A stretch of 64,000 nucleotides of DNA from J014 sp964486055 (GTDB lineage: Bacteria > Acidobacteriota > Blastocatellia > Pyrinomonadales > Pyrinomonadaceae). The notes beneath the pieces were generated by a model. That model worked only from the letters and a program-made list of their open reading frames with translations, had not been told where the DNA came from and did no database searches. Positions 45,236 through 53,971 of this stretch are shown here, in pieces (within the stretch, counting starts at the first letter, position 1; each line of letters opens with the position of its first letter). The stretch spans positions 1 to 64,000 of the forward strand of contig CAZALE010000002.1 of NCBI GenBank assembly GCA_964486055.1, read 5' to 3'. Both the position numbers and the translations under genes were made by a program.

Positions 45236-46195
45236 CTATCTTATTCTAGTCTCGTATGCCGTTTTTATTCTCAGCTGTTGTCCTCTTACAAGCTTTATGT
45301 GTTTTCCTCTCTCAACAAAAATTGTGCCTACACCGAAAGCAGCTCCAACACCAGCACCGACGGCTACTCCGACTGGACCGCCTATAACTCCACCTATTAC
45401 TGCCCCACTACCGGCAGTAACTCCGATCCTAGTTGCATCCTCTTTCACGGAACTCTTGCCTTGGACACTCCCCTCATTATCTACTTGCTTGACATTATCA
45501 CCTTTAACAGGAAATACCTCTACAACCATGGCGTTGTAGTTTGCCCAACGATTGTTATCGAGCCTTATGATATCGAATGAAAGCAACATCTCAGCTCTTC
45601 GAATAAGTCGCGCTGGTTTCTGGATTTTACTTACTCTACCTTCGATTGTTGCACCATTTAATTCTCTTGGAGAAACAACCTTTGCCTTGAATTTGTCACC
45701 CTCTTTATTAGTAGCTGTCGAAATTTCGTCCTGCAATTCGATTATCAACTCAGTCTCTGCTGGAATTACTATCACAGAGTTATTCTCATAAGCACGCGTG
45801 TTAGTATTCTGCTCTGTGCTTTCCTTTGACTCAGTATCTGCTTGCTGCCGTCTCTTTAAGTTTGTTGGCACCTCTGAATTGAAATTACGTTTCTCGTAAC
45901 CATCACCATAACCCTTCTCAAATCCCTGTCTGTAACCATCCTTGTAATCTTCCAAAGAACCAAAATCACTACGATACCCACGATCAGCATTTTTGTAGTC
46001 TTCATGGCTTGAATAATCTCTGGCGGCGTTTTCAGTCGCATCACGATATCCTGCCATGTAGCCATCCGAGTAACCAGTTCTATAACCTCTATAAAGCGCC
46101 ATGTCTTGAGCTTTTGTAGTGAACGCATCGATAAAAAGACCACCTACGAACAGAGAGAAAATAAAAAACAGCGCTAAAGTCCTCTTAACCCACAT
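45236..46195 (-). CDS. Exported glycine-zipper protein with GY-repeat N-terminus
   Basis: I do not assign a function to this 319-aa protein. A signal peptide (1-29) is followed by an unusual Gly-Tyr repeat (35-105: YRGYRTGYSDGYMAGYRD and GYRQGFEKGYGDGYEK). A linker precedes a beta-rich domain (about 143-245: VIVIPAETELIIELQDEISTATN) of a kind common in acidobacterial exported proteins. Near the C-terminus is a classic glycine zipper (about 258-294: GSGAVIGGVIGGPVGVAVGAGVGAAFG) that can insert in membrane. It probably sits in the envelope. A GGAG ribosome site precedes the ATG. It is 111 nt upstream of the SAM hydrolase gene. Confidence 0.72.
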   Translation of the reverse strand: MWVKRTLALFFIFSLFVGGLFIDAFTTKAQDMALYRGYRTGYSDGYMAGYRDATENAARDYSSHEDYKNADRGYRSDFGSLEDYKDGYRQGFEKGYGDGYEKRNFNSEVPTNLKRRQQADTESKESTEQNTNTRAYENNSVIVIPAETELIIELQDEISTATNKEGDKFKAKVVSPRELNGATIEGRVSKIQKPARLIRRAEMLLSFDIIRLDNNRWANYNAMVVEVFPVKGDNVKQVDNEGSVQGKSSVKEDATRIGVTAGSGAVIGGVIGGPVGVAVGAGVGAAFGVGTIFVERGKHIKLVRGQQLRIKTAYETRIR

Positions 46196-46367
46196 CTGTT
46201 ATCTCCTTTTTTATGAAAATCTAAAACTATCTTAAGTTTATAAAACAAAACCTAAGGAAAAACAAGAAAGATTTCCCTGAAAACAAAGATGAGAAATTGC
46301 TCACAAATTCAGGCTTTGATAATTTTTATTAGTGTGGGCAAAGAATTTGTGAGTTATTAAAGATAGT

Positions 46368-46643
46368 ATGCTTGAGATAAAACATTTTCAGACTGAAAGA
46401 GGCGGAGAATTTGTCATTGAGCGAAGTGGAAATCGTGCGGCCGAGATGGCCTATACGAATGTTAGTGATGATAAAATCACAATCGATCATACATTTGTTG
46501 AGAAGCCATTGAGAGGCATGGGTATGGGGAAAAGCTTAGTTAAAGCTTGCGTAGAGTTTGCAAGGGCAAGAAACATAAAGATTCAACCACTTTGTCCATT
46601 CGCAAAAGCTTTAATAGAGCGTGATTTTTCCGACGTTCTCTAA
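46368..46643 (+). CDS. Short GNAT acetyltransferase (YjdJ-like)
   Basis: A 91-aa minimal GNAT domain of the YjdJ/GCN5-related type. RNAAEMAYTNVSDDKITIDHTFVEKPLRGMGMGKSLVKACVEFARARNIKIQPLCPFAK contains the acetyl-CoA loop PLRGMGMG and the conserved CPFAK. The acceptor is unknown. It is 5 nt upstream of mqnA on the same strand, probably co-transcribed by position only. Confidence 0.88.
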   Translation: MLEIKHFQTERGGEFVIERSGNRAAEMAYTNVSDDKITIDHTFVEKPLRGMGMGKSLVKACVEFARARNIKIQPLCPFAKALIERDFSDVL

Positions 46644-46648
46644 TTCGA

Positions 46649-47434
46649 ATGCACACCAAAAAACTCTCAGCCTCTAGCTATTCGAATACAGCACCTCTTG
46701 TTTGGTCATTTATTTACGGACAAAATAAGGGTAAATACGAACTCATTTTAGACACCGCACCATCGCGCTCTGCTCAACTCTTATCTCAAAACAAAGTAGA
46801 TGTGGCTTTAGTGCCCGTGATCGCCTATCAAGAGATAAAGGACGTTAAGTTAATACCTGACGTATGCGTCGGCGCCAAAAAAACTATCGGTAGTGTAGTT
46901 CTGGTCACCAAAGATATGGACCTCACAGAAGTTAAAAAGGTATCCCTGGATGCATCTTCAAAAACCTCCGTGGCCTTAACCAAAATCGTATTTCGGGAAT
47001 TTCTGGGGTTTGAGCCAAAATGGGAAAAGTTAGAACCTAATCCAGATGCAATGTTAAGCTCTGCAGATTGTGCTTTAATAATCGGTGATCCAGCGCTTAA
47101 GCTGCCTCGTAACCTTAAAAAGTTTGATTTGGCTGAGCTTTGGCATAAGTTTACTGGACATGGATTCATCTTTGCCATGTGGATGACAAGGCTGGCTAAA
47201 TGTGAGATAGATTTCAAGTCCGCAAGAGATGAGGGATTATTGCATTTAGATCAAATCGTAGCTAACTACAAAGAAGATATAGGTTTATCCACAGATGAAT
47301 TCATGCAATATCTAAAAAACATAGCCTACTCAGTCGACGATTCAATGTACGACGGATTAAAGCTATATTTCAAACTAGCCAAAAATCACAGATTAATCGA
47401 TCAAAATAAACCACCAGTATTTGTCGGCACGTAA
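46649..47434 (+). CDS. mqnA: Chorismate dehydratase
   Basis: MqnA converts chorismate to 3-[(1-carboxyvinyl)oxy]benzoate, the entry step of the futalosine route to menaquinone; 261 aa. It has a periplasmic-binding-protein fold without a signal peptide. Seen: SASSYSNTAPLVW near the N-terminus, APSRSAQLLSQNKVDVALVPVIAYQ, KTIGSVVLVTKDMDL, SSKTSVALTKIVF and CALIIGDPALKL with LAELWHKFTGHGFIFAMW. The radical-SAM gene mqnC follows 98 nt downstream, which supports the assignment. Confidence 0.94.
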   Translation: MHTKKLSASSYSNTAPLVWSFIYGQNKGKYELILDTAPSRSAQLLSQNKVDVALVPVIAYQEIKDVKLIPDVCVGAKKTIGSVVLVTKDMDLTEVKKVSLDASSKTSVALTKIVFREFLGFEPKWEKLEPNPDAMLSSADCALIIGDPALKLPRNLKKFDLAELWHKFTGHGFIFAMWMTRLAKCEIDFKSARDEGLLHLDQIVANYKEDIGLSTDEFMQYLKNIAYSVDDSMYDGLKLYFKLAKNHRLIDQNKPPVFVGT

Positions 47435-47532
47435 TTTGCTTCTAATCAGGTTATCAAGCTTAAAGTGGCGTTTTTTTGCAATTGAAAGTTAGCAATTTGC
47501 CATTTTACTTTTGCAAAACGAAAATAGGTTTT

Positions 47533-48672
47533 ATGGATAAAATTGAGAGCATATTAGGAAAGGTTCTGGATGGTGGTCGGATGACTGCTGAAGAGTGCGC
47601 TACTCTGTTAGAAAGCTATGAAATTGCTAAGATAGGCGCAGCCGCTCACGAAATTAGAATGCGGAAAAATAACCCAGGAATAGTAACTTACATAATCGAT
47701 CGTAATATAAACTATACAAATGTCTGTAACGTAGTCTGCACGTTCTGCGCATTTTATCGTCGGCCAGGTAAACCAGATACCTATCTGCTTTCATTCGACG
47801 ACATCTGCCAAAAAATCGATGAAACTATAGCGCTCGGTGGTACAGGAATCCTGATGCAAGGCGGATTACATCCAGATTTAGGAATCGAATGGTATGAGGA
47901 CTTATTATCGAGATTAAAAGCAAAATATCCCAAATTTCAGCTGCATTGCTTCTCTCCACCTGAGATTCACAACATTCATTTAATTTCTGGATTAGACTAT
48001 GAAACGATATTGCGTCGATTAAAAGATGCAGGACTGAATAGCCTCCCGGGCGGCGGAGCAGAGATCCTAGATGATGAAGTCCGTAAACGAGTCTCAACAA
48101 AGTGCACCACGCAAGAGTGGCTCGACGTAATGAGAGCTGCTCATAGGGTTGGGCTTCGCTCAACCGCAACCATGATGTTTGGAATCGGAGATAGCATAGT
48201 ACACCAAGTTCGCCATCTGCAGAGAATCAGGGATTTGCAAGATGAGACAGGTGGTTTTACTGCCTTTATTCCCTGGACTTTCCAAAGAGAAAACACTGCT
48301 CTGGGCAGAAAGATAAAGCATGAACCCACTGGCGTGGATTTCTTACGCATGCTGGCTGTCTCGAGACTATTTTTGGATAACATTCAACATATACAAGCTT
48401 CGTGGCTAACACAAGGTATAAGACTAGGCCAAGCTGCATTGCACTTCGGAGCTGATGATATGGGATCAATTATGATCGAGGAAAATGTAATCTCTGCAGC
48501 AGGGGCAAATACAAAGGCAAATGAAATGGAATTAAGGTATCAAATCCGCAAAGCAGGATTTCGCCCACAACAAAGGGACATTTTATACAATTACATCGAA
48601 CGCGGAGCGCCTGAAGTAGATGAAACACAAGATCACTCAGCATTAGAGAGATTGAAATTAAAAGTCTGCTGA
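47533..48672 (+). CDS. mqnC: Dehypoxanthine futalosine cyclase (radical SAM)
   Basis: MqnC closes the ring in futalosine-pathway menaquinone synthesis. From the ATG at 47533 (379 aa), the Fe-S motif C65-x3-C69-x2-C72 lies in YTNVCNVVCTFCAFYRRPG. GILMQGGLHPDLGIEWYEDL, LNSLPGGGAEILDDEVRK, CTTQEWLDVMRAAH and LQDETGGFTAFIPWTFQRENT are as in MqnC, not MqnE. A TTG 57 nt upstream is in frame but has no ribosome site advantage. mqnB, mqnD and mqnE are elsewhere. Confidence 0.94.
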   Translation: MDKIESILGKVLDGGRMTAEECATLLESYEIAKIGAAAHEIRMRKNNPGIVTYIIDRNINYTNVCNVVCTFCAFYRRPGKPDTYLLSFDDICQKIDETIALGGTGILMQGGLHPDLGIEWYEDLLSRLKAKYPKFQLHCFSPPEIHNIHLISGLDYETILRRLKDAGLNSLPGGGAEILDDEVRKRVSTKCTTQEWLDVMRAAHRVGLRSTATMMFGIGDSIVHQVRHLQRIRDLQDETGGFTAFIPWTFQRENTALGRKIKHEPTGVDFLRMLAVSRLFLDNIQHIQASWLTQGIRLGQAALHFGADDMGSIMIEENVISAAGANTKANEMELRYQIRKAGFRPQQRDILYNYIERGAPEVDETQDHSALERLKLKVC

Positions 48673-49016
48673 GGTTTTCTATTCTCAACACTAGATTCGC
48701 AGTGTTGTCTCCTCATATGTTTTCCCTGACTCCCAGCAGTTGTCAGATCTTTAGTATAAGCACTAGATTCGCAGCATCATTTCTCGGCTCATTTGGACGT
48801 TTACTTCATCTCAAAAAACGTTATCGTAATCTTCAACCTGATTCTTTAACGCTCATCGCCATAGTCAACCAAACTTAACCCTCATGCGGCCATAAAAGAG
48901 ATCTACTTTGTTTTGAATAAAACCTCATGATAGATTAAATATTCATCTCTTCTAACTTCTCAGCGAGCAAATTTAATTCGAGACGGGCTCGCAGTTCGAC
49001 CAGGAGGAAAATGTAA
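48673..49016. other. Intergenic region with a 14-bp direct repeat
   Basis: 344 bp without a gene. CACTAGATTCGCAG occurs at 48689-48702 and 48761-48774. The first copy is framed by CAACACT (48686-48692) and AGTGTTG (48701-48707), a 7-bp stem that could be a weak terminator for mqnC. A strong AGGAGG lies at 49002-49007. Confidence 0.5.
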
Positions 49017-50567
49017 ATGATGAAAAAAGCGTTGTACTCAGTTTTCATACTTTTACTCATCGCTAAATCTGCAATTGCTCAAGATCTTTCTACAACACTT
49101 GCTGAGATAGACGCTTACGCAGAGAAAGTTCGCAAGGATTGGAATGTACCCGGTTTGGCGATCAGCATCGTTAAAGACGGAAAAATTATCTTTGCCAAGG
49201 GATATGGAGTGAGAGATATAGGAAAAGCAGAAAAAGTAGACGAAAACACGTTATTCGCAGTAGCATCTAACTCAAAAGCCTTCACTACAGCGGCACTAGC
49301 GATTCTGATAGACGAGGGAAAAATCAATAGCTGGGATGATAAAGTCACTAATTATCTACCAGAGTTTCAGTTATACGATGCTTACGCTACAAGGGAAATG
49401 ACCATAAGAGATCTAGTTTGTCATCGAAGCGGGCTCGATACATTTAGTGGCGATTTACTATGGTATGAAACCACATACACTCCCGAAGATATACTTAGCC
49501 GCGTCCGTTATCTAAAACCAGTTTCGAGTTTCCGCTCAAGATACGGCTACCAAAACCTTATGTTCATAGCTGCTGGTAGAATTGTGGAGAAGGTTTCAGG
49601 CAAAAGTTGGGGAGAATTTATAAGAGAACGAATTTTACAACCATTGGGTATGAATCGCACCACGACCACTGTCCGTGGTTTGAAGGATAATTACGCGATT
49701 CCTCATAACGAATCCGGAGGAAAAGGCTTGCGTCCATTGCCACTCGGAAATATAGATAATGCCATCGGAGCAGCAGGGCTTAACTCCTCAGCTGCTGAGA
49801 TGGCAAAATGGCTGTTGCTTCAGTTGAATCATGGAAAATACGAAGATAAGCAAATTTTCAGCGAGAAACGTGCTGCTGAGATGTGGTCTCCGTGCGTGAT
49901 AGTTAATCCTAATCCTATGCCATCGAAAAATTCGCCAAATCAATTTGTGACTACCTATGGACTAGGCTGGTTCATTGGCGATTACCGGGGCAGGAAATTA
50001 ATCTATCATAGTGGCGGGCTCGACGGTATGATATCTCAAAGTGCTATGATGCCATCTGAAAATCTAGGCGTTATTATACTAACGAACAGCGAGAGCTCGG
50101 CTGCTTTGGCTTTGCGAAATAAAGTCTTAGATGTCTTCACTGGAACACAGGAAAATCGGGATTGGAGCACTGAATACCTTAAGATCGCAGCAGAGAGAAA
50201 GGCTAAGCAACGAGAGATTGATAAGAAAGCAGAGGCTAATCGGGCTATAAACACGAAACCATCTCTTGCGTTGAGCGAATATCAAGGAATTTACTCGAGC
50301 CAAATGTATGGCGATATTCAAATAACATTAGAAAATGGCAAATTGGTAATGAGATTTTTGCCAGCTCCCAATTTTGTTGCGGACCTAGAACACTGGCATT
50401 ACGACACCTTCTTGATAAAATGGCGCGATACTGTGAATTACAACTTCCCTAGAGGATGGATAACTTTTGTTCTGAATAGAGATGGAAAACCAGACGAGAT
50501 AAAAATTGATCAGCCAAACGACGACTTTTGGTTTTATGAATTAGAATTAAAGAGGAAAGGAAAGTAA
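49017..50567 (+). CDS. Serine hydrolase of the beta-lactamase class C/DUF3471 type
   Basis: An exported penicillin-binding-protein-like hydrolase, 516 aa, with a signal peptide (about 1-21, ending AIAQ). The active site is S84-x-x-K87 in VASNSKAFTTAAL, with YGYQN carrying the YxN Tyr/Asn and HSGGLDG taking the place of KTG. The C-terminal 100 residues (EYQGIYSSQMYGDIQI) form a DUF3471 beta domain. Such enzymes act as D-aminopeptidases, esterases or peptidases, and true beta-lactamase activity is not implied. The ATG at 49017 is at 9 nt from AGGAGG, but an ATG-TAA mini-ORF lies between them. Confidence 0.9.
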   Translation: MMKKALYSVFILLLIAKSAIAQDLSTTLAEIDAYAEKVRKDWNVPGLAISIVKDGKIIFAKGYGVRDIGKAEKVDENTLFAVASNSKAFTTAALAILIDEGKINSWDDKVTNYLPEFQLYDAYATREMTIRDLVCHRSGLDTFSGDLLWYETTYTPEDILSRVRYLKPVSSFRSRYGYQNLMFIAAGRIVEKVSGKSWGEFIRERILQPLGMNRTTTTVRGLKDNYAIPHNESGGKGLRPLPLGNIDNAIGAAGLNSSAAEMAKWLLLQLNHGKYEDKQIFSEKRAAEMWSPCVIVNPNPMPSKNSPNQFVTTYGLGWFIGDYRGRKLIYHSGGLDGMISQSAMMPSENLGVIILTNSESSAALALRNKVLDVFTGTQENRDWSTEYLKIAAERKAKQREIDKKAEANRAINTKPSLALSEYQGIYSSQMYGDIQITLENGKLVMRFLPAPNFVADLEHWHYDTFLIKWRDTVNYNFPRGWITFVLNRDGKPDEIKIDQPNDDFWFYELELKRKGK

Positions 50568-50781
50568 AAATTTAATTGGAATGATCTCGCGCACCTGAGA
50601 ATAAACCTTAAAAGTTTTTAGTTTCAAGTAAATCAGCGCGACTAGATTGGTATCTTCGGTAGAAAGATAAAAACCATTAGAGCCAATGGATGCGAATATC
50701 AAATCGATCATTTTGCCACTGCAGAACTCGCATTAGCTATACCTTACGAAAATCCCCCAAAGATCAGAACTTAAAGAAAAC

Positions 50782-50807
50782 AAAGCCTGCCATTGCATGC
50801 AGGCTTT
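50782..50807 (-). terminator. Terminator after the VCBS-repeat gene
   Basis: AAAGCCTGC (50782-50790) pairs perfectly with GCAGGCTTT (50799-50807) over an 8-nt loop. On the minus strand it is followed by GTTTTCTTT. It lies 33 nt after the stop codon. Confidence 0.8.
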
Positions 50808-50840
50808 GACTAATGGAGATTGCGGTTCTTGCTTGCTGAT

Positions 50841-52493
50841 TTATTTCACTTGAAACGAGGCTGGTGGAAGATCGCCCTGTTGTCCCCATTCAAATGCTAA
50901 CAATGTGGAATTTGATGAACGTCTTACGTAGAAGAAGTTCTGAGTTGGGTCAGAATTTGGTCTCCAAACAGCAATGTCCGTTGCTCCGTCTCCATCATAA
51001 TCTGCTGGAACGGATATGTCTCCGGTTGCACCCCAGACTATCGGAGTAGCACCAGTGCCAGTTCCAACTGTAGTTAGAATGTAATGTTGGTAGTTATTAT
51101 TCGAGTCAGTGCGTCTTACGCAAATGTCCGTTCGACCGTCCCCATCGAAATCCCCAGGAATGATGGTATCAGTGGCCAGTCCCCAGGGAATAACACCTGA
51201 TGTAGCTTGGGATGTTAACAAATAGAAAACACCTGCGCCACTTTCATTGCGCCTTACAAGAAAATCATTTTTCCCGTCACCATCAAAATCACCAGCAACT
51301 GGAACATCTCCTGGAACACCCCAACAAGTGTATAGAAAATCAACGTTCTGGCTAGATGGACGATAAAACCACACGCTCCTGTTACTACCACACGGAGTAT
51401 TAGCATTCGGTCTAAAAACTGCTAGATCGGCTTTTCCATCTCCATCGTAATCTCCGACGATGGATGGATCATCGCCGGTCGTACCGAAGATAGATGATTG
51501 CAAAGTGTTAGTGGAACTTCTGAGAATATAAAAGTAAGCACGATTCGGCATTGGATTGCCTGTTTCGCGCCACACAGCTATATCAATGATACCATCGCCA
51601 TCATAATCAGCTGGTACAGGACGATCTGTGGATATACCAAAAGGGATTCTACTTTGAGAACTGCCACCATTCGTCTGTACATACCAAACCAATTGCCCTG
51701 ACTCAACTCTGGTAACAGCCCAATCACTGCGATTGTCTCCATTAAAATCCACATTCGTTCTATTTTGTGGTGCATTCGCAGTAGTTGAAATACTTATATC
51801 ATCTACTCCAACCCATTCATCACTGCCTGGCGCATTAGCAGTTATAACACGCACCTGTACAAGCGATTGATTTCTCGCAGCCGCTGGTAATGTCACTGAA
51901 ACAGGCGTTACCAGGGTGGCTTGACTTGGCCCAGTAGTTGCGTCAGCAACGAAGCCTTTTGGAAGATTAATGAAGTTTCCTGTATTACCGATCCTGTACT
52001 GCAAAGCTACCGGCTGAACAGCATTGTCTGCTGAACCATCTATGTCTCTGAGGTTATAAGAAACCCGCACATAGTTCGTTCCGATCCCAGTCGTATTTAA
52101 ATAAAAAATCAGGTAAGGCGCATCGGCAGTACCTGAACCTTGCAAGGCTACTACAGGATTCGATATTCCGTCAAACTCAGCAACTCCCCCACTTGTCAAC
52201 GTATCAGGATTCGATTGATTGGCTATTACATCCAAATCATTGGTGGCTGCACTTGTCGTCAACAATTTCTGTGGATCGGCCCCCACCGCAGTCGTGATAT
52301 CTTGGCCAAGATATCCTTCAATGCCAGGGACTGGCGACCAATCATCATTAGTCGTAATTAAGTTTGTAGACCAATTTTGTGAAAACGGCAGACTTTGCGG
52401 AACATTGTCAGCTTTAACCGTCATCAAATAAAGCATCACCGCACAAGTCGCCATTATCGCACTCGCACTCAAAACCGCTCGAAAATTTTTCAT
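50841..52493 (-). CDS. Secreted FG-GAP/VCBS-repeat protein
   Basis: A surface protein of about 550 aa. Signal peptide MKNFRAVLSASAIMATCAVMLYL; an N-terminal beta-sandwich (about 30-235: LPFSQNWSTN, YVRVSYNLRDIDGS, VGVDDISIST). At least six repeats of the calcium-binding FG-GAP/VCBS kind follow (DFNGDNRSDWAV, DYDGDGIIDIAVW, DYDGDGKADLAVF, DFDGDGKNDFLVR, DFDGDGRTDICVR, DYDGDGATDIAVW), likely forming a propeller. The ATG at 52493, 7 codons into the longer frame, has AAAGGGGTAAAG upstream and starts the signal peptide. Typical of acidobacterial surface proteins, ligand unknown. Divergent from the VWA gene. Confidence 0.9.
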   Translation of the reverse strand: MKNFRAVLSASAIMATCAVMLYLMTVKADNVPQSLPFSQNWSTNLITTNDDWSPVPGIEGYLGQDITTAVGADPQKLLTTSAATNDLDVIANQSNPDTLTSGGVAEFDGISNPVVALQGSGTADAPYLIFYLNTTGIGTNYVRVSYNLRDIDGSADNAVQPVALQYRIGNTGNFINLPKGFVADATTGPSQATLVTPVSVTLPAAARNQSLVQVRVITANAPGSDEWVGVDDISISTTANAPQNRTNVDFNGDNRSDWAVTRVESGQLVWYVQTNGGSSQSRIPFGISTDRPVPADYDGDGIIDIAVWRETGNPMPNRAYFYILRSSTNTLQSSIFGTTGDDPSIVGDYDGDGKADLAVFRPNANTPCGSNRSVWFYRPSSQNVDFLYTCWGVPGDVPVAGDFDGDGKNDFLVRRNESGAGVFYLLTSQATSGVIPWGLATDTIIPGDFDGDGRTDICVRRTDSNNNYQHYILTTVGTGTGATPIVWGATGDISVPADYDGDGATDIAVWRPNSDPTQNFFYVRRSSNSTLLAFEWGQQGDLPPASFQVK

Positions 52494-52572
52494 ATCTTTA
52501 CCCCTTTCCATCAAAATCTTTTTGAAGTTTGATTTAGCAAACTATATCATAAACGAAGAAAAGCAAAAAAAG

Positions 52573-53694
52573 GTGTTACATAAATTCGAAATTTTTAGGA
52601 TCATTATTTTCTCCCTATTCTTGAACTTTATCGTAGGCATCTGCATCGCTCAGCAGAAACAGGACGATGACGAGATAATCCGCATCGAAACTCAGTTAAT
52701 CACGGTTCCTGTTGTGGTGGCCGATAAGAACGGCAGACCCATGCTCGGATTAAAGAAAGAGAACTTCGCAATTTACGAGGATGAAAAACGTCAGGAAATA
52801 GCCGTTTTTTCACTTACCGACGCCCCTTTTGAGATCGCCCTACTCTTGGATACATCGGGCTCTACTAGAAATGAATTAAGTTTGATCCGCCGCGCTGCAC
52901 TTAATTTCATTTCATCGCTCAGATCTGACGATAAAGTAGCGATAGTTGCATTCGAAAGCACAATCAAAGATGATAGACAAATCGCCGTAAGCAAAGTGCT
53001 GACAAAATTAACAAGTGATCGCAGTAAGCTAGAAGCAGCTCTGGCAGAAATGAAAACCAGTAATGGAACTCCCTACTACGACGCTTTAATCAAAATAGCA
53101 AATGAGGTATTTGATCAAGAGAGTAAAGAAAATCTTCTAAGACGCCGTGCGATAGTTGCGCTGACAGATGGAGTCGACTCTGTAAGTCTGGCTGACTTTA
53201 CAGAGGCAGCAGAAAAAATCCAACAAAAAGGCCTTGTAACATACTTTATACAGCTCGATACTAGGGATTTTTTTGAAGAAGGTCTTTTGCAAGACTGTCA
53301 AACAGCCACTAAATTTTCTGCAGCTCAGTTACGTCGTTACTACGCACAATTTGGCTCTAAATCGAAGGTTGAAAAGAACTTTGATTTCTGCTCTCTTGGA
53401 CACTTTGAGCGACTCGCCATCAGCAAAAAACTTTACGAGATAGCTGATTATGAAATGCAGAAATTAGCCAAGGAATCAGGAGGGAAGGTATTTCCAGTAT
53501 CTGACATAAATGAGGCGAGAGCAGCATTTAAACAGATAGCTGAAGCTATCGGCACAAGTTATACTCTTGGTTACTACCCATCGAACAATAAAAGCGATGG
53601 AAGCTATCGAAAAATCAGAGTCGAAATAAGAGGCGTTCCGAACGTTGATCTCATAAGATATCGCGAAGGCTACGTAGCAACCCCACCTAAATAG
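52573..53694 (+). CDS. VWA-domain protein (acidobacterial VWFA-related family)
   Basis: A VWFA-related acidobacterial domain protein (TIGR03436-like). From the GTG at 52573 it is about 373 aa, with a signal peptide (VLHKFEIFRIIIFSLFLNFI, ending near CIAQ). A short N-terminal beta module follows (TQLITVPVVVADKNGRPMLGL, NFAIYEDEKRQEI). The VWA domain has the MIDAS motif LLLDTSGSTR (D93), TDGVDSVS and a YTLGYYPSNN terminal strand. The start is uncertain: a TTG at 52522 is in frame but would put charged residues before the signal peptide. Probably periplasmic or surface-bound, binding a protein partner. Confidence 0.85.
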   Translation: MLHKFEIFRIIIFSLFLNFIVGICIAQQKQDDDEIIRIETQLITVPVVVADKNGRPMLGLKKENFAIYEDEKRQEIAVFSLTDAPFEIALLLDTSGSTRNELSLIRRAALNFISSLRSDDKVAIVAFESTIKDDRQIAVSKVLTKLTSDRSKLEAALAEMKTSNGTPYYDALIKIANEVFDQESKENLLRRRAIVALTDGVDSVSLADFTEAAEKIQQKGLVTYFIQLDTRDFFEEGLLQDCQTATKFSAAQLRRYYAQFGSKSKVEKNFDFCSLGHFERLAISKKLYEIADYEMQKLAKESGGKVFPVSDINEARAAFKQIAEAIGTSYTLGYYPSNNKSDGSYRKIRVEIRGVPNVDLIRYREGYVATPPK

Positions 53695-53971
53695 ATTTCC
53701 TTAGTAGGTTCTGTGTAATTCTCTGCTTATGCACGGATAACTTCCAAGATCATTGTCTGGTATCCGGAGTTCAAACCTAAAATCATCATCTCAGAAATCA
53801 GATTAGAATCTAATACTGGTCAAATCAATGTCGGCAGAATAGTTAAAACATTGCCTCGCAGACAAAACATATTTGTAATTTGACGGATTTTGCGTTTGGT
53901 AATTTTCTTCGTTTGATTGATAAATTTTTCTGATTGATAAAGGAGGGTCTGAGCCGTTATCATGATTTTAT

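Noticed and set aside
45278..45791. Three overlapping plus-strand ORFs of 79-100 aa
   Set aside because: They are antisense shadows of the glycine-zipper gene, which has a signal peptide, a ribosome site and domain structure.
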